Shown here: piece after piece, positions 27,829-35,355 of the stretch
How the letters are laid out: each line of letters opens with the position of its first letter
How positions within the stretch are numbered: position 1 is the stretch's first letter
NCBI RefSeq assembly: GCF_900100765.1
Contig: NZ_FNFO01000001.1
Coordinates: forward strand, 620,001-684,000
Source: Catalinimonas alkaloidigena
GTDB taxonomy: Bacteria; Bacteroidota; Bacteroidia; Cytophagales; Flexibacteraceae
Direction of reading: 5' to 3'
Length of the DNA stretch: 64,000 nucleotides
Translations under genes and position numbers: made by a program
Notes under the pieces: model-generated
The model's database searches: none
What the model was told of the DNA's origin: nothing
The model's input: the letters and a program-made list of their open reading frames with translations, nothing else

Positions 27829-28350
27829 ATGAACCTGAAATCGTACGTACTGCTGGCGTTGGTTGCTTTCGCCAGTCTGCCTGCGCTGGCACAAACCGAA
27901 CAAGGCAGCGTGCTGCTGGGCGGAAACGCCAGTTTGCAGTTTAACGACCCTTTTTCCATCACTGTCGCACCCAACATCGGGGTCTTTGTAAGGGACAATT
28001 TCGCCATAGGGAGTGCCCTCAGCGTATCGTATCAGGAGAGTAGCACGAGCCGGTATACCAGCTTGGGGGTCATCCCTTTTGCGCGGCTTTACTTCGGCCA
28101 CCTGCCGGTGCGTCCGTTCGTTATGGGAAATGTAGGATACAGCCACGAGCGGAGCCGGTCGAAAACCGGACCCGGACGCCAGACCTCGACGTACAACCGG
28201 GGCATTGCCAACATCGGGGCGGGGCTGGCCTATTTCCTGTCGGATCAGGTCGCGTTGGAAACCACGTTGCTCTACGGCTCTTACGCGATTCGGGAAGGAA
28301 GCCGAAACGCCCGCTTACGGCTCAACATGGGTTTCCAGATCTACTTCTAG
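27829..28350 (+). CDS. Small outer-membrane beta-barrel protein
   Basis: A 173-residue protein with signal peptide MNLKSYVLLALVAFASLPALAQ and a mature part of alternating strands typical of an eight-stranded OmpA/OmpX-like barrel: VLLGGNASLQF, APNIGVFVRDNFAIGSALSVSYQ, VIPFARLYFG, PFVMGNVGYSHE, NIGAGLAYFLSDQVALETTLLYGSY. It ends in FQIYF with the terminal Phe required for outer-membrane insertion. The function is unknown; such proteins are common structural or adhesion components. The start at 27829 is set by the signal peptide. It is convergent with namZ, with 18 bp between the stops. Confidence 0.85.
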   Translation: MNLKSYVLLALVAFASLPALAQTEQGSVLLGGNASLQFNDPFSITVAPNIGVFVRDNFAIGSALSVSYQESSTSRYTSLGVIPFARLYFGHLPVRPFVMGNVGYSHERSRSKTGPGRQTSTYNRGIANIGAGLAYFLSDQVALETTLLYGSYAIREGSRNARLRLNMGFQIYF

Positions 28351-28368
28351 TCCTATAGGCCCACGGCT

Positions 28369-29592
28369 TTACTCTGCGTAGAGCAGATAGTTCTTCCGCA
28401 TGGCCTTGTACTGGCTCAAGGCCGGTTCCCAACTGGCGCGGATTTCGGCCTCGGTTTTTCCGGCCTTGACCTGTTCTTGAAACGTCGGCGTGCCCGACAG
28501 GGTGTTGATGTAGTTATTCTTGTTAAAAAACGTCGCCTTGTCGGGCGAATTGCGGTAAAACGAAAGCAACGGCTCCAGCGACAGGCCGGTGATGTTGACC
28601 TCGCGGTAGTCGACGCCGTAGCATTTTTTTCCTTCCTGGGGCGGATGCGGCGAGCTTTCGGGCATGGGTACCGGCGTGAAGGTGAATGCGCCATAGGCCG
28701 GATCGGGTGCGCCCGCTACCTGAAAGGGGAAGGGCGTGCCCCGTCCGATGCTGACGACCGTGCCTTCGAACAGACACAGCGACGGATAGAGGCGGATGGC
28801 GTGGTAATTGGGCAAGTTGGGCGATGGCTTCACGGGCGGCTCGTAAGGCGTCTGGTGGGTATAATTTGCAACCGGAATCACCTGCAGGGGACACTCCAGT
28901 CCTTCGCCGAGCCACCCTTCTCCGTTGATCATCTGGGCCAGTTCGCCCACCGTCAGGCCGTGCAGAATCGGAATTGGGTGCATGGCGACAAATCCCTTGA
29001 GTTTTTCTTCCCGAATGGGACCGTCGACAAACTCACCGTTCGGATTGGGTCGGTCCAGCACGATGAAGAGCTTTCCCTGCCGGGCGCATTCGGCCATCAT
29101 GTAATGCATCGTACTGATGTACGTGTAGAAACGCGTGCCGACGTCCTGCAAATCGAACAACACCACGTCCAGGTCCTGAAGCCACTCCGGCTTCGGTTTG
29201 CGGTTGGCGCCGTAGAGCGATGCAATGGGCAGCCCCGTAGTCGGGTCGATACCGCTGTCGATGTGTTCGCCGTCGCCCACATTTCCCCGAAACCCGTGCT
29301 CGGGCGTGAAAATACGTTTCAGGTTCACGTCTTTTTCACGGAGAAGATCGACCAGATGCGCCCCCTCGACCAGCGACGTGTGGTTGGCGACGATGCCCAC
29401 CGCACGGCCTTTCAGTTGGGGGAGATATACCTCAAACTGCGCAGCGCCCACCTGTAGCGGCCGCACGGTATCGACGCGTGGTACTGCCGCCGAATCGGCA
29501 TCGGTCACCGCCGGGCGGCTGGCCGAAGTACAACCTACCGACAAATACAGGCATAGGGCAAAAAGCCACCAGGGTGCAGAAGCGATGCGCAT
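28369..29592 (-). CDS. namZ: Exo-beta-N-acetylmuramidase NamZ-like lipoprotein (DUF1343)
   Basis: A 407-residue lipoprotein with lipobox LSVGC (C21). The mature domain is DUF1343, with landmarks VGIVANHTSLVEGAHLVDLL, RIFTPEHGFRGNVGDGEHIDS, LFDLQDVGTRFYTYISTMHYMMAEC and LDRPNPNGEFVDGP. DUF1343 proteins characterised in Bacillus and Tannerella are exo-lytic N-acetylmuramidases that release MurNAc from peptidoglycan fragments, so this one likely recycles cell-wall sugars in the periplasm or at the surface. The assignment to the family is clear; the activity is inferred. It is divergent from the lolE-like gene, with -7 motif TAGGTTTG 24 bp before the ATG. Confidence 0.9.
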   Translation of the reverse strand: MRIASAPWWLFALCLYLSVGCTSASRPAVTDADSAAVPRVDTVRPLQVGAAQFEVYLPQLKGRAVGIVANHTSLVEGAHLVDLLREKDVNLKRIFTPEHGFRGNVGDGEHIDSGIDPTTGLPIASLYGANRKPKPEWLQDLDVVLFDLQDVGTRFYTYISTMHYMMAECARQGKLFIVLDRPNPNGEFVDGPIREEKLKGFVAMHPIPILHGLTVGELAQMINGEGWLGEGLECPLQVIPVANYTHQTPYEPPVKPSPNLPNYHAIRLYPSLCLFEGTVVSIGRGTPFPFQVAGAPDPAYGAFTFTPVPMPESSPHPPQEGKKCYGVDYREVNITGLSLEPLLSFYRNSPDKATFFNKNNYINTLSGTPTFQEQVKAGKTEAEIRASWEPALSQYKAMRKNYLLYAE

Positions 29593-29615
29593 GGGAGAAG
29601 GGGTTACGGTTCCTG

Positions 29616-29623
29616 CAAACCTA
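29616..29623 (-). promoter_or_regulatory. Putative -7 element of namZ
   Basis: TAGGTTTG on the minus strand is an exact TAnnTTTG match, predicting a leader of about 17 nt. No clear -33 TTTG is seen. Confidence 0.45.
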
Positions 29624-29770
29624 ACGAACGGTTGGGGCTTTTGCGTTACCGGCTACGGGAGGGGCGTAAGGCAGCTTCGCCCTGCTTCTGAAAACGGTGT
29701 GACTTTTGTGAAATCTGCGAATTACAGAAAAGGAAGGCCTCGGGTTTGGCAATCCCCGAAATCCGGAACA

Positions 29771-29801
29771 CTTTTGAGGGTAGACCTTTCGTGTAATTTT
29801 G
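29771..29801 (+). promoter_or_regulatory. Promoter-like sequence overlapping the start of the lolE-like gene
   Basis: TTTTG (29772-29776) and TAATTTTG (29794-29801) are 17 bp apart and match the Bacteroidota -33 and -7 boxes well. The -7 box contains the TTG proposed as start codon (29799-29801), a conflict discussed in the findings. Confidence 0.4.
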
Positions 29802-31016
29802 AATCTCGCTCGTTTCATCTCGCAACGCATTCAGGACAGTGATCCGCAGTCGTTCACCAATACGGTGCGCAAAATCGCCATCGGAAGCGTGGCCGTCGGG
29901 TTGGCGGTGCTGATCATTTCGTTTGCCATTCTGGGCGGGTTCCGGAATACCATTCAGGACAAGGTTTTCAGCCTGAATGGGCACTTGCAGATCACGAAGT
30001 TTACCCTGAATAAAGAGTACGAAGAGTCGCCAGTCTCGACCACGTTGCAGATTTATCAGGAAGCCCAGGCGATTCCGGGCGTTACCCACATCCAGAGCTA
30101 CAGCCTTAAACCGGCCCTGATCAAAACCGACGAGGAGGTGCAGGGCGTGGTGCTGAAAGGCGTGGGGCGCGATTTCAACGAGGCCGCGTTTCGTCCCAAT
30201 CTGGTAGAAGGGCGGCTGGTGAGCAGTGCGACGGATACCATTTCGGCCGAGGTGGTGGTCAGTCGGAAAATTGCCGATCTGCTGCACATCCGCCTCGAAG
30301 ATCAACTGTGGTTTTATTTCCTGCAGAACCCACCCCGCTACCGTAAGTTGCAGGTCGTGGGCATTTACGAGACGGGGCTGGAGGAATTTGACCAGACGCA
30401 CGTTTTGGCCGACTTAAAGCTGTTGCAGGACCTGAACCACTGGCCCGATACGCTGGTGGGGGGCTTCGAACTCTTCGTGAGCGATTTTTCGCAACTGCCC
30501 GAAATTTCCGACCGCGTGTTCGACGCAATGGACTACGATCTGCAACTGACGCGCATCACCGACCGCTACCCGCAACTGTTCGACTGGCTGTCGCTCTTGC
30601 GCAACAACGTCGATATCTTCCTGTGGCTGATCCTGCTGGTGGCTTGTTTCAACATGATTTCGACGCTGATCATCATGATTATGGAGCGAACCAACATGAT
30701 TGGGGTGTTTAAAGCCTTGGGCGCGACCAACTGGCAGGTACGGTCCTTCTTCCTGTTCAACGGCATCCGGCTGATTCTGGCGGGGCTGCTGCTGGGCAAT
30801 GCGATGGGACTGGGGCTGTGCGCCGTTCAGTATTACTTTCGTATCATTCCGCTCGATGCCGAAAACTATTTCATGAGCTTTGTGCCGATTGCCTGGAACT
30901 GGACTATTTTCCTGTTACTCAACCTTTTGTTGTTTACTCTTACATCCCTGGTCCTGATCATTCCCACGGTAATCATCTCGCGAATCGACCCGGTAAAAGC
31001 CATTCGGTTCGATTGA
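29799..31016 (+). CDS. LolC/LolE-type lipoprotein-releasing ABC permease (FtsX-like)
   Basis: A 405-residue inner-membrane permease. It has a first helix near residues 27-48 (IAIGSVAVGLAVLIISFAILGG), a large periplasmic MacB_PCD-like domain (about 50-265), and three C-terminal FtsX helices from about residue 270 (FLWLILLVACFNMISTLIIMI, then the MERTNMIGVFKALGATNWQV cytoplasmic loop). This is the layout of LolC/E, which extract lipoproteins from the inner membrane, though other FtsX permeases look similar. No ATPase (LolD) gene is adjacent. The start is a TTG; there is no upstream ATG in frame and the family N-terminus (LARFISQRI) begins right after it. The gene is followed by the 194-residue orphan, DUF3822 and coaD. 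Confidence 0.88.
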   Translation: MNLARFISQRIQDSDPQSFTNTVRKIAIGSVAVGLAVLIISFAILGGFRNTIQDKVFSLNGHLQITKFTLNKEYEESPVSTTLQIYQEAQAIPGVTHIQSYSLKPALIKTDEEVQGVVLKGVGRDFNEAAFRPNLVEGRLVSSATDTISAEVVVSRKIADLLHIRLEDQLWFYFLQNPPRYRKLQVVGIYETGLEEFDQTHVLADLKLLQDLNHWPDTLVGGFELFVSDFSQLPEISDRVFDAMDYDLQLTRITDRYPQLFDWLSLLRNNVDIFLWLILLVACFNMISTLIIMIMERTNMIGVFKALGATNWQVRSFFLFNGIRLILAGLLLGNAMGLGLCAVQYYFRIIPLDAENYFMSFVPIAWNWTIFLLLNLLLFTLTSLVLIIPTVIISRIDPVKAIRFD

Positions 31017-31087
31017 TCTCCATCTTTTTGGAGAATCAGATTTAAAAAATTTTTATTATTGCAGAAAACCTAACATACCCTTCTTTT

Positions 31088-31672
31088 ATGCAAACTGTTA
31101 AAATCATTTCTTATGCGCTCCTGGTCGTAGCTATAGGCATGGGGTATTATCTGTTCACCCGAATCAAAGGCCCTATTGACGAACTCAACCATATCCAGCG
31201 TGTAGAAGGTCAGATCATTGCTAAACTGAAAGTGATCCGGGAGGCCGAAAAAGCCTATTTTAACAAGTATGCGAAGTATGCAGGAAGCTGCGACCAACTG
31301 ATGAACTTCATCCAGAACGAGCAGATTTACCGCGTAGCGCGCAAAGAGACGATCATCGAACGCGAAGCGTACCTGGGCGACAGCATCGTGGTAGAACTGG
31401 ATACGTTAGGGTCCATCGCGGTACGCGACTCGTTGTTTACGCCTGAAACGCTTCCTCCGGGGGTTACCCTCAACAACCTTTGCCGTGTGCCCGGCTCTTC
31501 CGAGCAGTTCAAATTCTACGCCGGCGAAGTACAGCGTACGGGTGGCTACATTTTGCAGGTTGTAGAAGTGGCCGATCCTTCTCCCATCAATCCGGAACGG
31601 GTTCGCGGACCGAAAGAGCCTCTGAAATTCGGCTCGCAATCTGAAGTGACGACCTCAGGAAACTGGGAGTAA
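31088..31672 (+). CDS. Conserved hypothetical membrane-anchored protein
   Basis: A 194-residue protein with one N-terminal helix (about residues 6-24, IISYALLVVAIGMGYYLFT), a helical stretch (ELNHIQRVEGQIIAKLKVIREAEKAYFNKY) that may form a coiled coil, and a C-terminal beta-rich domain ending in a disordered tail. The layout (single helix, long helix, then GSC...L) loosely resembles type II pseudopilins, but there is no prepilin peptidase site, so I leave it unassigned. It is separated from the DUF3822 gene by 4 bp and lies 71 bp after the lolE-like gene, so it is probably in the same operon. The function is unknown. Confidence 0.7.
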   Translation: MQTVKIISYALLVVAIGMGYYLFTRIKGPIDELNHIQRVEGQIIAKLKVIREAEKAYFNKYAKYAGSCDQLMNFIQNEQIYRVARKETIIEREAYLGDSIVVELDTLGSIAVRDSLFTPETLPPGVTLNNLCRVPGSSEQFKFYAGEVQRTGGYILQVVEVADPSPINPERVRGPKEPLKFGSQSEVTTSGNWE

Positions 31673-31676
31673 AGCC

Positions 31677-32570
31677 TTGACTGTCATTGCAAAGACCATT
31701 CGATATCGGCTTGTTCAGCGGGTAAAAGAGGAGAGTTTCGACGTCAATGCACTGGCGGATTATGGGCTCCACCTCCAGGTGAGCTACGACCGGTTCAGGT
31801 TCTGCATCGCGTCAGCGGCGCAGAACCGCACGTTGTGGCTGGAGGATTATGCGCTGGAAGAAGTGCATTCCAGCGAAGGCCTTCTGGAGCAACTCGAAGC
31901 CTTGTTCGACAACCATGCGGTGCTGAAAGCGGGCTTCTGGGGACAGGTGAAGCTGTCCCTGCCGTCCCAGGGTTTTTCGCTGGTGCCGACGTCGCTGTAC
32001 GACGACGCCCGCCAGGAACAGTACCTCAGGCTCTTGTTTCCCCTGGATCGCGACGCGTACGAAATCCGTGCGTATCATCACATCGGGCTGGACATCATCA
32101 ACACCTTTTCGGCAGAAAAGCAACTGGTTCGGTGGTTTGAAGCCATGTATCCTCAGCAGCAGCTACAGGTGATGCATTCCGTAAGTCCGCTGATCGAAGG
32201 GGTGTTGCGGCAGGAAGGCAAAACCGAGGGGAAGCAGCTTTTTGTCAACGTCGAGAAACAGCGCTTCGATGTAGTGGCCATGCAGGGCAAGCACCTGGAG
32301 CTTTGCAACCAGTTCAGCTACACCAACGAAGTCGACTTCGTGTACTTCATCATGTTCGTGATCGATGAGATGAAGTTCAACCCGGAGACCGACCGCCTGG
32401 TGCTCTGGGGCGAAATTCTACCCGATTCGGCCATTTATAACAAAGTGTATCGGTACGTGCGCCACGTTACATTCGGCAAACGCCCGTCTGCGCTCAAGTT
32501 TGGCTACGTGTTCGACGAAGTGTTCGACCACCGCTATTTCGATCTTTTTTCCATGCATTTCTGTGGCTGA
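31677..32570 (+). CDS. DUF3822 family protein
   Basis: A 297-residue protein of the Bacteroidota-specific DUF3822 family, recognised by its position directly before coaD and by landmarks such as LHLQVSYDRFRFCIAS, LVPTSLYDDARQEQYLRLLF, LFVNVEKQRFDVVAMQGKHLELCNQF and LVLWGEI. The fold is probably actin/ASKHA-like, to judge from the two similar halves with beta-strands, but this is inference. The only plausible start is TTG at 31677; no in-frame ATG exists until deep inside. It lies 4 bp after the preceding orphan and 1 bp before coaD, so it is tightly co-transcribed. Function unknown. Confidence 0.85.
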   Translation: MTVIAKTIRYRLVQRVKEESFDVNALADYGLHLQVSYDRFRFCIASAAQNRTLWLEDYALEEVHSSEGLLEQLEALFDNHAVLKAGFWGQVKLSLPSQGFSLVPTSLYDDARQEQYLRLLFPLDRDAYEIRAYHHIGLDIINTFSAEKQLVRWFEAMYPQQQLQVMHSVSPLIEGVLRQEGKTEGKQLFVNVEKQRFDVVAMQGKHLELCNQFSYTNEVDFVYFIMFVIDEMKFNPETDRLVLWGEILPDSAIYNKVYRYVRHVTFGKRPSALKFGYVFDEVFDHRYFDLFSMHFCG

Positions 32571-32571
32571 T

Positions 32572-33033
32572 ATGCCTACCTCTCCCCGCATTGCCATCTT
32601 TCCCGGTTCGTTCGATCCTTTCACACGCGGACACGAGGACGTGGTGCGCCGGGGCATCGGCCTTTTCGACAAGGTGATCATCGGCATCGGCGTGAACAGC
32701 ACCAAGCAGCGCTATTTTCCGCTCGACGAAATGGCCGAGAAGGTCCGCAAAACCTTCGCGGACGAGTCGTGTGTGGAGGTGATGACCTACCAGGGATTGA
32801 CGGCAAAGTTTGCGCAGGAACAAAACGCGCATTTCCTGTTGCGGGGGCTGCGCAACACCACCGATTTTGAGTACGAAAATGCCATTGCCCAGGCCAACCG
32901 GCACGTATTCCCCTCCCTCGAAACCGTTTTTCTGATTACTTCTCCATCACTGGCCACCATCAGTTCCAGCATCGTGCGTGACCTGCACCGCCATGGGCAG
33001 AAGGTCGACGACTTTGTGCCCTACGCGCTCTGA
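32572..33033 (+). CDS. coaD: Phosphopantetheine adenylyltransferase
   Basis: A 153-residue enzyme of coenzyme A biosynthesis that adenylates 4'-phosphopantetheine. It has the nucleotidyltransferase opening RIAIFPGSFDPFTRGHEDVV (TxGH motif as TRGH), the substrate region LLRGLRNTTDFEYE, and the second nucleotide motif ISSSIVRDL. Length is typical for CoaD. The ATG at 32572 follows the DUF3822 stop by one base. The 3' end overlaps the end of the convergent nudix gene by 13 bp. Confidence 0.97.
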   Translation: MPTSPRIAIFPGSFDPFTRGHEDVVRRGIGLFDKVIIGIGVNSTKQRYFPLDEMAEKVRKTFADESCVEVMTYQGLTAKFAQEQNAHFLLRGLRNTTDFEYENAIAQANRHVFPSLETVFLITSPSLATISSSIVRDLHRHGQKVDDFVPYAL

Positions 33034-33725
33034 TCGGTGCTGAACGGCATCAGTTCCTGCGGGTAGTGGTAGAAGTAGCGCATAAACACCTCGCGAATGG
33101 TCAGGTAGCTGTTCTCTAACACCTGATTTACTTCGTTGGGCTTCATCCACCGGACGTCGTGAATGTTCTCTTCGAGTTGCGGGCGCATGTGCAGATCGTT
33201 CAGGCAATCCATGGCGTACCAGCGCGTCTGCTTCAACACGTCCTTGCCGTTGTTTTCGTAGGTGTGCCAGGTGGTACAGATCTTGTGCCGCAACTGAACC
33301 GACACGTTGCATTCTTCCGAGACCTCGCGTACCGCCGCCGGGCCAAATTTTTCGCCTTCGTCCAGCTTGCCCTTAGGCAGATCCCACCGCCCCAGGCGGT
33401 AAATCATCAGGTAACGGTCGTTGCGCGTCACCAGTCCGCCGCCCGCCTTTACGATGCGGAACATGCTCTTGATCTGACGGTTGAGAGGTTTGCGTTGCGC
33501 CGCGGCCAACACCACCTGATCGAGGCCGTCGAGCGGCTCGCTTTTCATGAGCTTGAACAACGTAGCCAGCTGGTCGGTGCTGGGGCACGAGATCAACAGC
33601 TTCCCTTGCAAATGACTGGCTTTTAGAGGTTTGGAGCCTTCCAGGATCGTATCAAACCGGTGGAGGTCGGGCAGGTCTTTTACTTTTTGGATATAGACAA
33701 GTTTGTTTCGGACAAACAGTTTCAT
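33021..33725 (-). CDS. NUDIX hydrolase
   Basis: A 234-residue protein. Residues 1-90 form an N-terminal domain of unknown fold, followed by a NUDIX hydrolase domain (about 95-225). The Nudix box runs from G119 (GKLDEGEKFGPAAVREVSEE); the catalytic E134, E137 and E138 are present, but the conserved Gly near its end is N140. Nudix enzymes hydrolyse nucleoside diphosphates linked to other groups; the substrate here is unknown. This gene is divergent from pyrE across 93 bp, an arrangement that I recall as common in Bacteroidota, and convergent with coaD. Confidence 0.9.
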   Translation of the reverse strand: MKLFVRNKLVYIQKVKDLPDLHRFDTILEGSKPLKASHLQGKLLISCPSTDQLATLFKLMKSEPLDGLDQVVLAAAQRKPLNRQIKSMFRIVKAGGGLVTRNDRYLMIYRLGRWDLPKGKLDEGEKFGPAAVREVSEECNVSVQLRHKICTTWHTYENNGKDVLKQTRWYAMDCLNDLHMRPQLEENIHDVRWMKPNEVNQVLENSYLTIREVFMRYFYHYPQELMPFSTDQSA

Positions 33726-33818
33726 CAGCTTCGTTACCTTGAATTATTCTGAATTATCACGATCGGTTCCTCAATTTTGCCGATCATTGTACATTAGCTA
33801 GCTACAACTTGATTTAGT

Positions 33819-34478
33819 ATGATTCGTTCCCGGTCCATTGCTTCGGCTGTTGCTACCCAATTGCTGCAAATTAACGCCATTCGCCTGAATCCTGAGCATC
33901 CCTTTCGCTGGAGTTCAGGGTGGAATTCGCCCATTTACTGCGACAACCGCCTGACGCTGTCGTATCCGTCCATCCGCAGTTACATCATGCAGGAAATCAT
34001 CGCCGTCATTCGCGCTTGTTTTCCTAACGTAGAGGCCATCGCGGGCGTTGCGACGGCGGGCATTCCGCAGGCGACATTGGTGGCTAATAGCCTGGAGTTG
34101 CCTCTTTTGTACGTACGTTCCTCGCCGAAGGGACACGGCATGCAGAACCGCATCGAAGGGCGGGTTGTGCCGGGGCAGAAAGTGGTGGTGATCGAGGATC
34201 TGATCTCTACCGGAAAAAGCTCGATTCAGGCGGCCGAGGCCCTGAAAGAAGAGGGCATCGACGTGCTGGGACTGGTGGCCATTTTTACCTACGGATTTCC
34301 GCAGGCGGACGAAAACTTTGCCCCGCTCGATTATCCTTGCTACTGCCTCAGCGATTACGACACCATGCTGGACGTCGCGGTGGCCGAAAATTACATTGCG
34401 CAGGATAGCCTCCAATCCCTGAGCGACTGGCGGCACAATCCGGAGGGGTGGAAACCCCAACGGCAGCAGGCTTCCTGA
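33819..34478 (+). CDS. pyrE: Orotate phosphoribosyltransferase
   Basis: A 219-residue enzyme of pyrimidine biosynthesis that makes OMP from orotate and PRPP. The PRPP-binding motif is KVVVIEDLISTGKSS; other landmarks are NPEHPFRWSSGWNSPIYCDNR, GVATAGIPQATLVA and YVRSSPKGHGMQNRIEG, which carries the flexible-loop Lys residues. Length and motifs are normal. It is followed 2 bp later by the GTG of the metallophosphoesterase gene, so the two are translationally close. Confidence 0.97.
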   Translation: MIRSRSIASAVATQLLQINAIRLNPEHPFRWSSGWNSPIYCDNRLTLSYPSIRSYIMQEIIAVIRACFPNVEAIAGVATAGIPQATLVANSLELPLLYVRSSPKGHGMQNRIEGRVVPGQKVVVIEDLISTGKSSIQAAEALKEEGIDVLGLVAIFTYGFPQADENFAPLDYPCYCLSDYDTMLDVAVAENYIAQDSLQSLSDWRHNPEGWKPQRQQAS

Positions 34479-34480
34479 GC

Positions 34481-35008
34481 GTGAAGATCGGGATCATCTC
34501 GGATACGCACGGTTTTCTGGACGAACAGGTCTTTCATTACTTTGAGCCGTGCGAGGAGATCTGGCACGCCGGCGACTGGGGTTCGCTCGCCGTATACGAA
34601 CAACTGGCGGCATTCCGACCGTTGCGGGGCGTATACGGCAACATCGACGGGCAGGACATCCGGCAGCACTGCCCCGAATCTCAACAGTTTACAATCGAAG
34701 GAATGCGCGTCTGGATGATCCACATCGGAGGGTATCCCGGACGTTACGCGCCCCCCGTGCGGCGGCGGTTAGAAGCCACGCCCGCGCCTGACCTGTTTGT
34801 GTGCGGCCACTCGCACATCCTGAAAGTGATGTCTGACCGAAAGCATCGTAACATGCTGACCATCAACCCAGGGGCGGCCGGTCGGCACGGATTTCATAAA
34901 GTAAGAACGCTGGTGCGGATGGAGGTACACGATGGGAAGGTGCGCCAAATGCAGGCGATTGAACTGGGGCCGCGTACCGAGCCCCGGGCGTGGGAAGAAA
35001 ACGCGTAA
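34481..35008 (+). CDS. YfcE/MJ0936-type metallophosphoesterase
   Basis: A 175-residue calcineurin-like phosphoesterase with the motifs ISDTHGFLD (D and H ligands), AGDWGS, VYGNIDGQ and CGHSHI. YfcE-type enzymes hydrolyse phosphodiesters in vitro; the physiological substrate is unknown. The GTG at 34481 puts the first beta strand (KIGIISDTHG) directly at the start as in the family; an in-frame ATG at 34448 would overlap pyrE by 31 bp and add an unrelated leader. It is co-transcribed with pyrE and ends at a strong terminator. Confidence 0.9.
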   Translation: MKIGIISDTHGFLDEQVFHYFEPCEEIWHAGDWGSLAVYEQLAAFRPLRGVYGNIDGQDIRQHCPESQQFTIEGMRVWMIHIGGYPGRYAPPVRRRLEATPAPDLFVCGHSHILKVMSDRKHRNMLTINPGAAGRHGFHKVRTLVRMEVHDGKVRQMQAIELGPRTEPRAWEENA

Positions 35009-35013
35009 AGAAA

Positions 35014-35034
35014 AACCCCGCTTTCGGCGGGGTT
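35014..35034. terminator. Terminator shared by the pyrE unit and the 50-residue basic-protein gene
   Basis: AACCCCGC (35014-35021) and GCGGGGTT (35027-35034) form a perfect 8-bp stem with loop TTTCG. The preceding AAAGAAAA run serves as a U-tract for the minus-strand gene. Confidence 0.75.
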
Positions 35035-35042
35035 ATCTATGT

Positions 35043-35195
35043 CTACTCAGCTTTTTTAGCGAACGAGGCTTTGATGGCTTCCACATCGATGTGTTTGATG
35101 GTGGGCCGAGCATTCAGCTGCTTCAAAAGTTTCGCCTTGTTTTTAGGCTTCAGGCGGTTGCGGAGGGTTTTTCTTTTAAGTTTAGTTACGGCCAT
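35043..35195 (-). CDS. Small basic conserved protein, 50 residues
   Basis: This short gene encodes MAVTKLKRKTLRNRLKPKNK followed by a less basic half that ends IKASFAKKAE. It is strongly Lys/Arg-rich at the N-terminus, with no cysteines and no membrane helix. The size, charge and strong tandem promoters are like those of ribosomal or nucleoid small proteins; I have an impression of similar short proteins beside hisS in other Bacteroidota but cannot name it. It is bounded by a terminator on one side and two -7 motifs on the other, so it is a self-contained gene divergent from hisS. Confidence 0.75.
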   Translation of the reverse strand: MAVTKLKRKTLRNRLKPKNKAKLLKQLNARPTIKHIDVEAIKASFAKKAE

Positions 35196-35208
35196 GACTG
35201 TCGATTTT

Positions 35209-35231
35209 CAAAAATACGAGGCGCAAATTTA
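35209..35231 (-). promoter_or_regulatory. Tandem -7 motifs upstream of the 50-residue basic-protein gene
   Basis: On the minus strand TAAATTTG (35231-35224) and TATTTTTG (35216-35209) are both exact TAnnTTTG matches, 7 bp apart, and would give leaders of about 22 and 8 nt. Two start points in tandem suggest strong or dual control. Confidence 0.5.
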
Positions 35232-35355
35232 ATCGGTTTTTCTCAAAAACGGAACCATTCTGTGCGATTGCCCCGAAGAAAATCCCTTTTCTCGGTAGTT
35301 GCGGCGGCAGACCTCCTTTTTTCTCTTTAACTTCGTTGCTCCAATTTTTACAGGC

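Noticed and set aside
31088-31672. Calling the 194-residue membrane-anchored orphan a type II pseudopilin
   Set aside because: A similar helix layout only; there is no prepilin peptidase cleavage site or pilus gene nearby.
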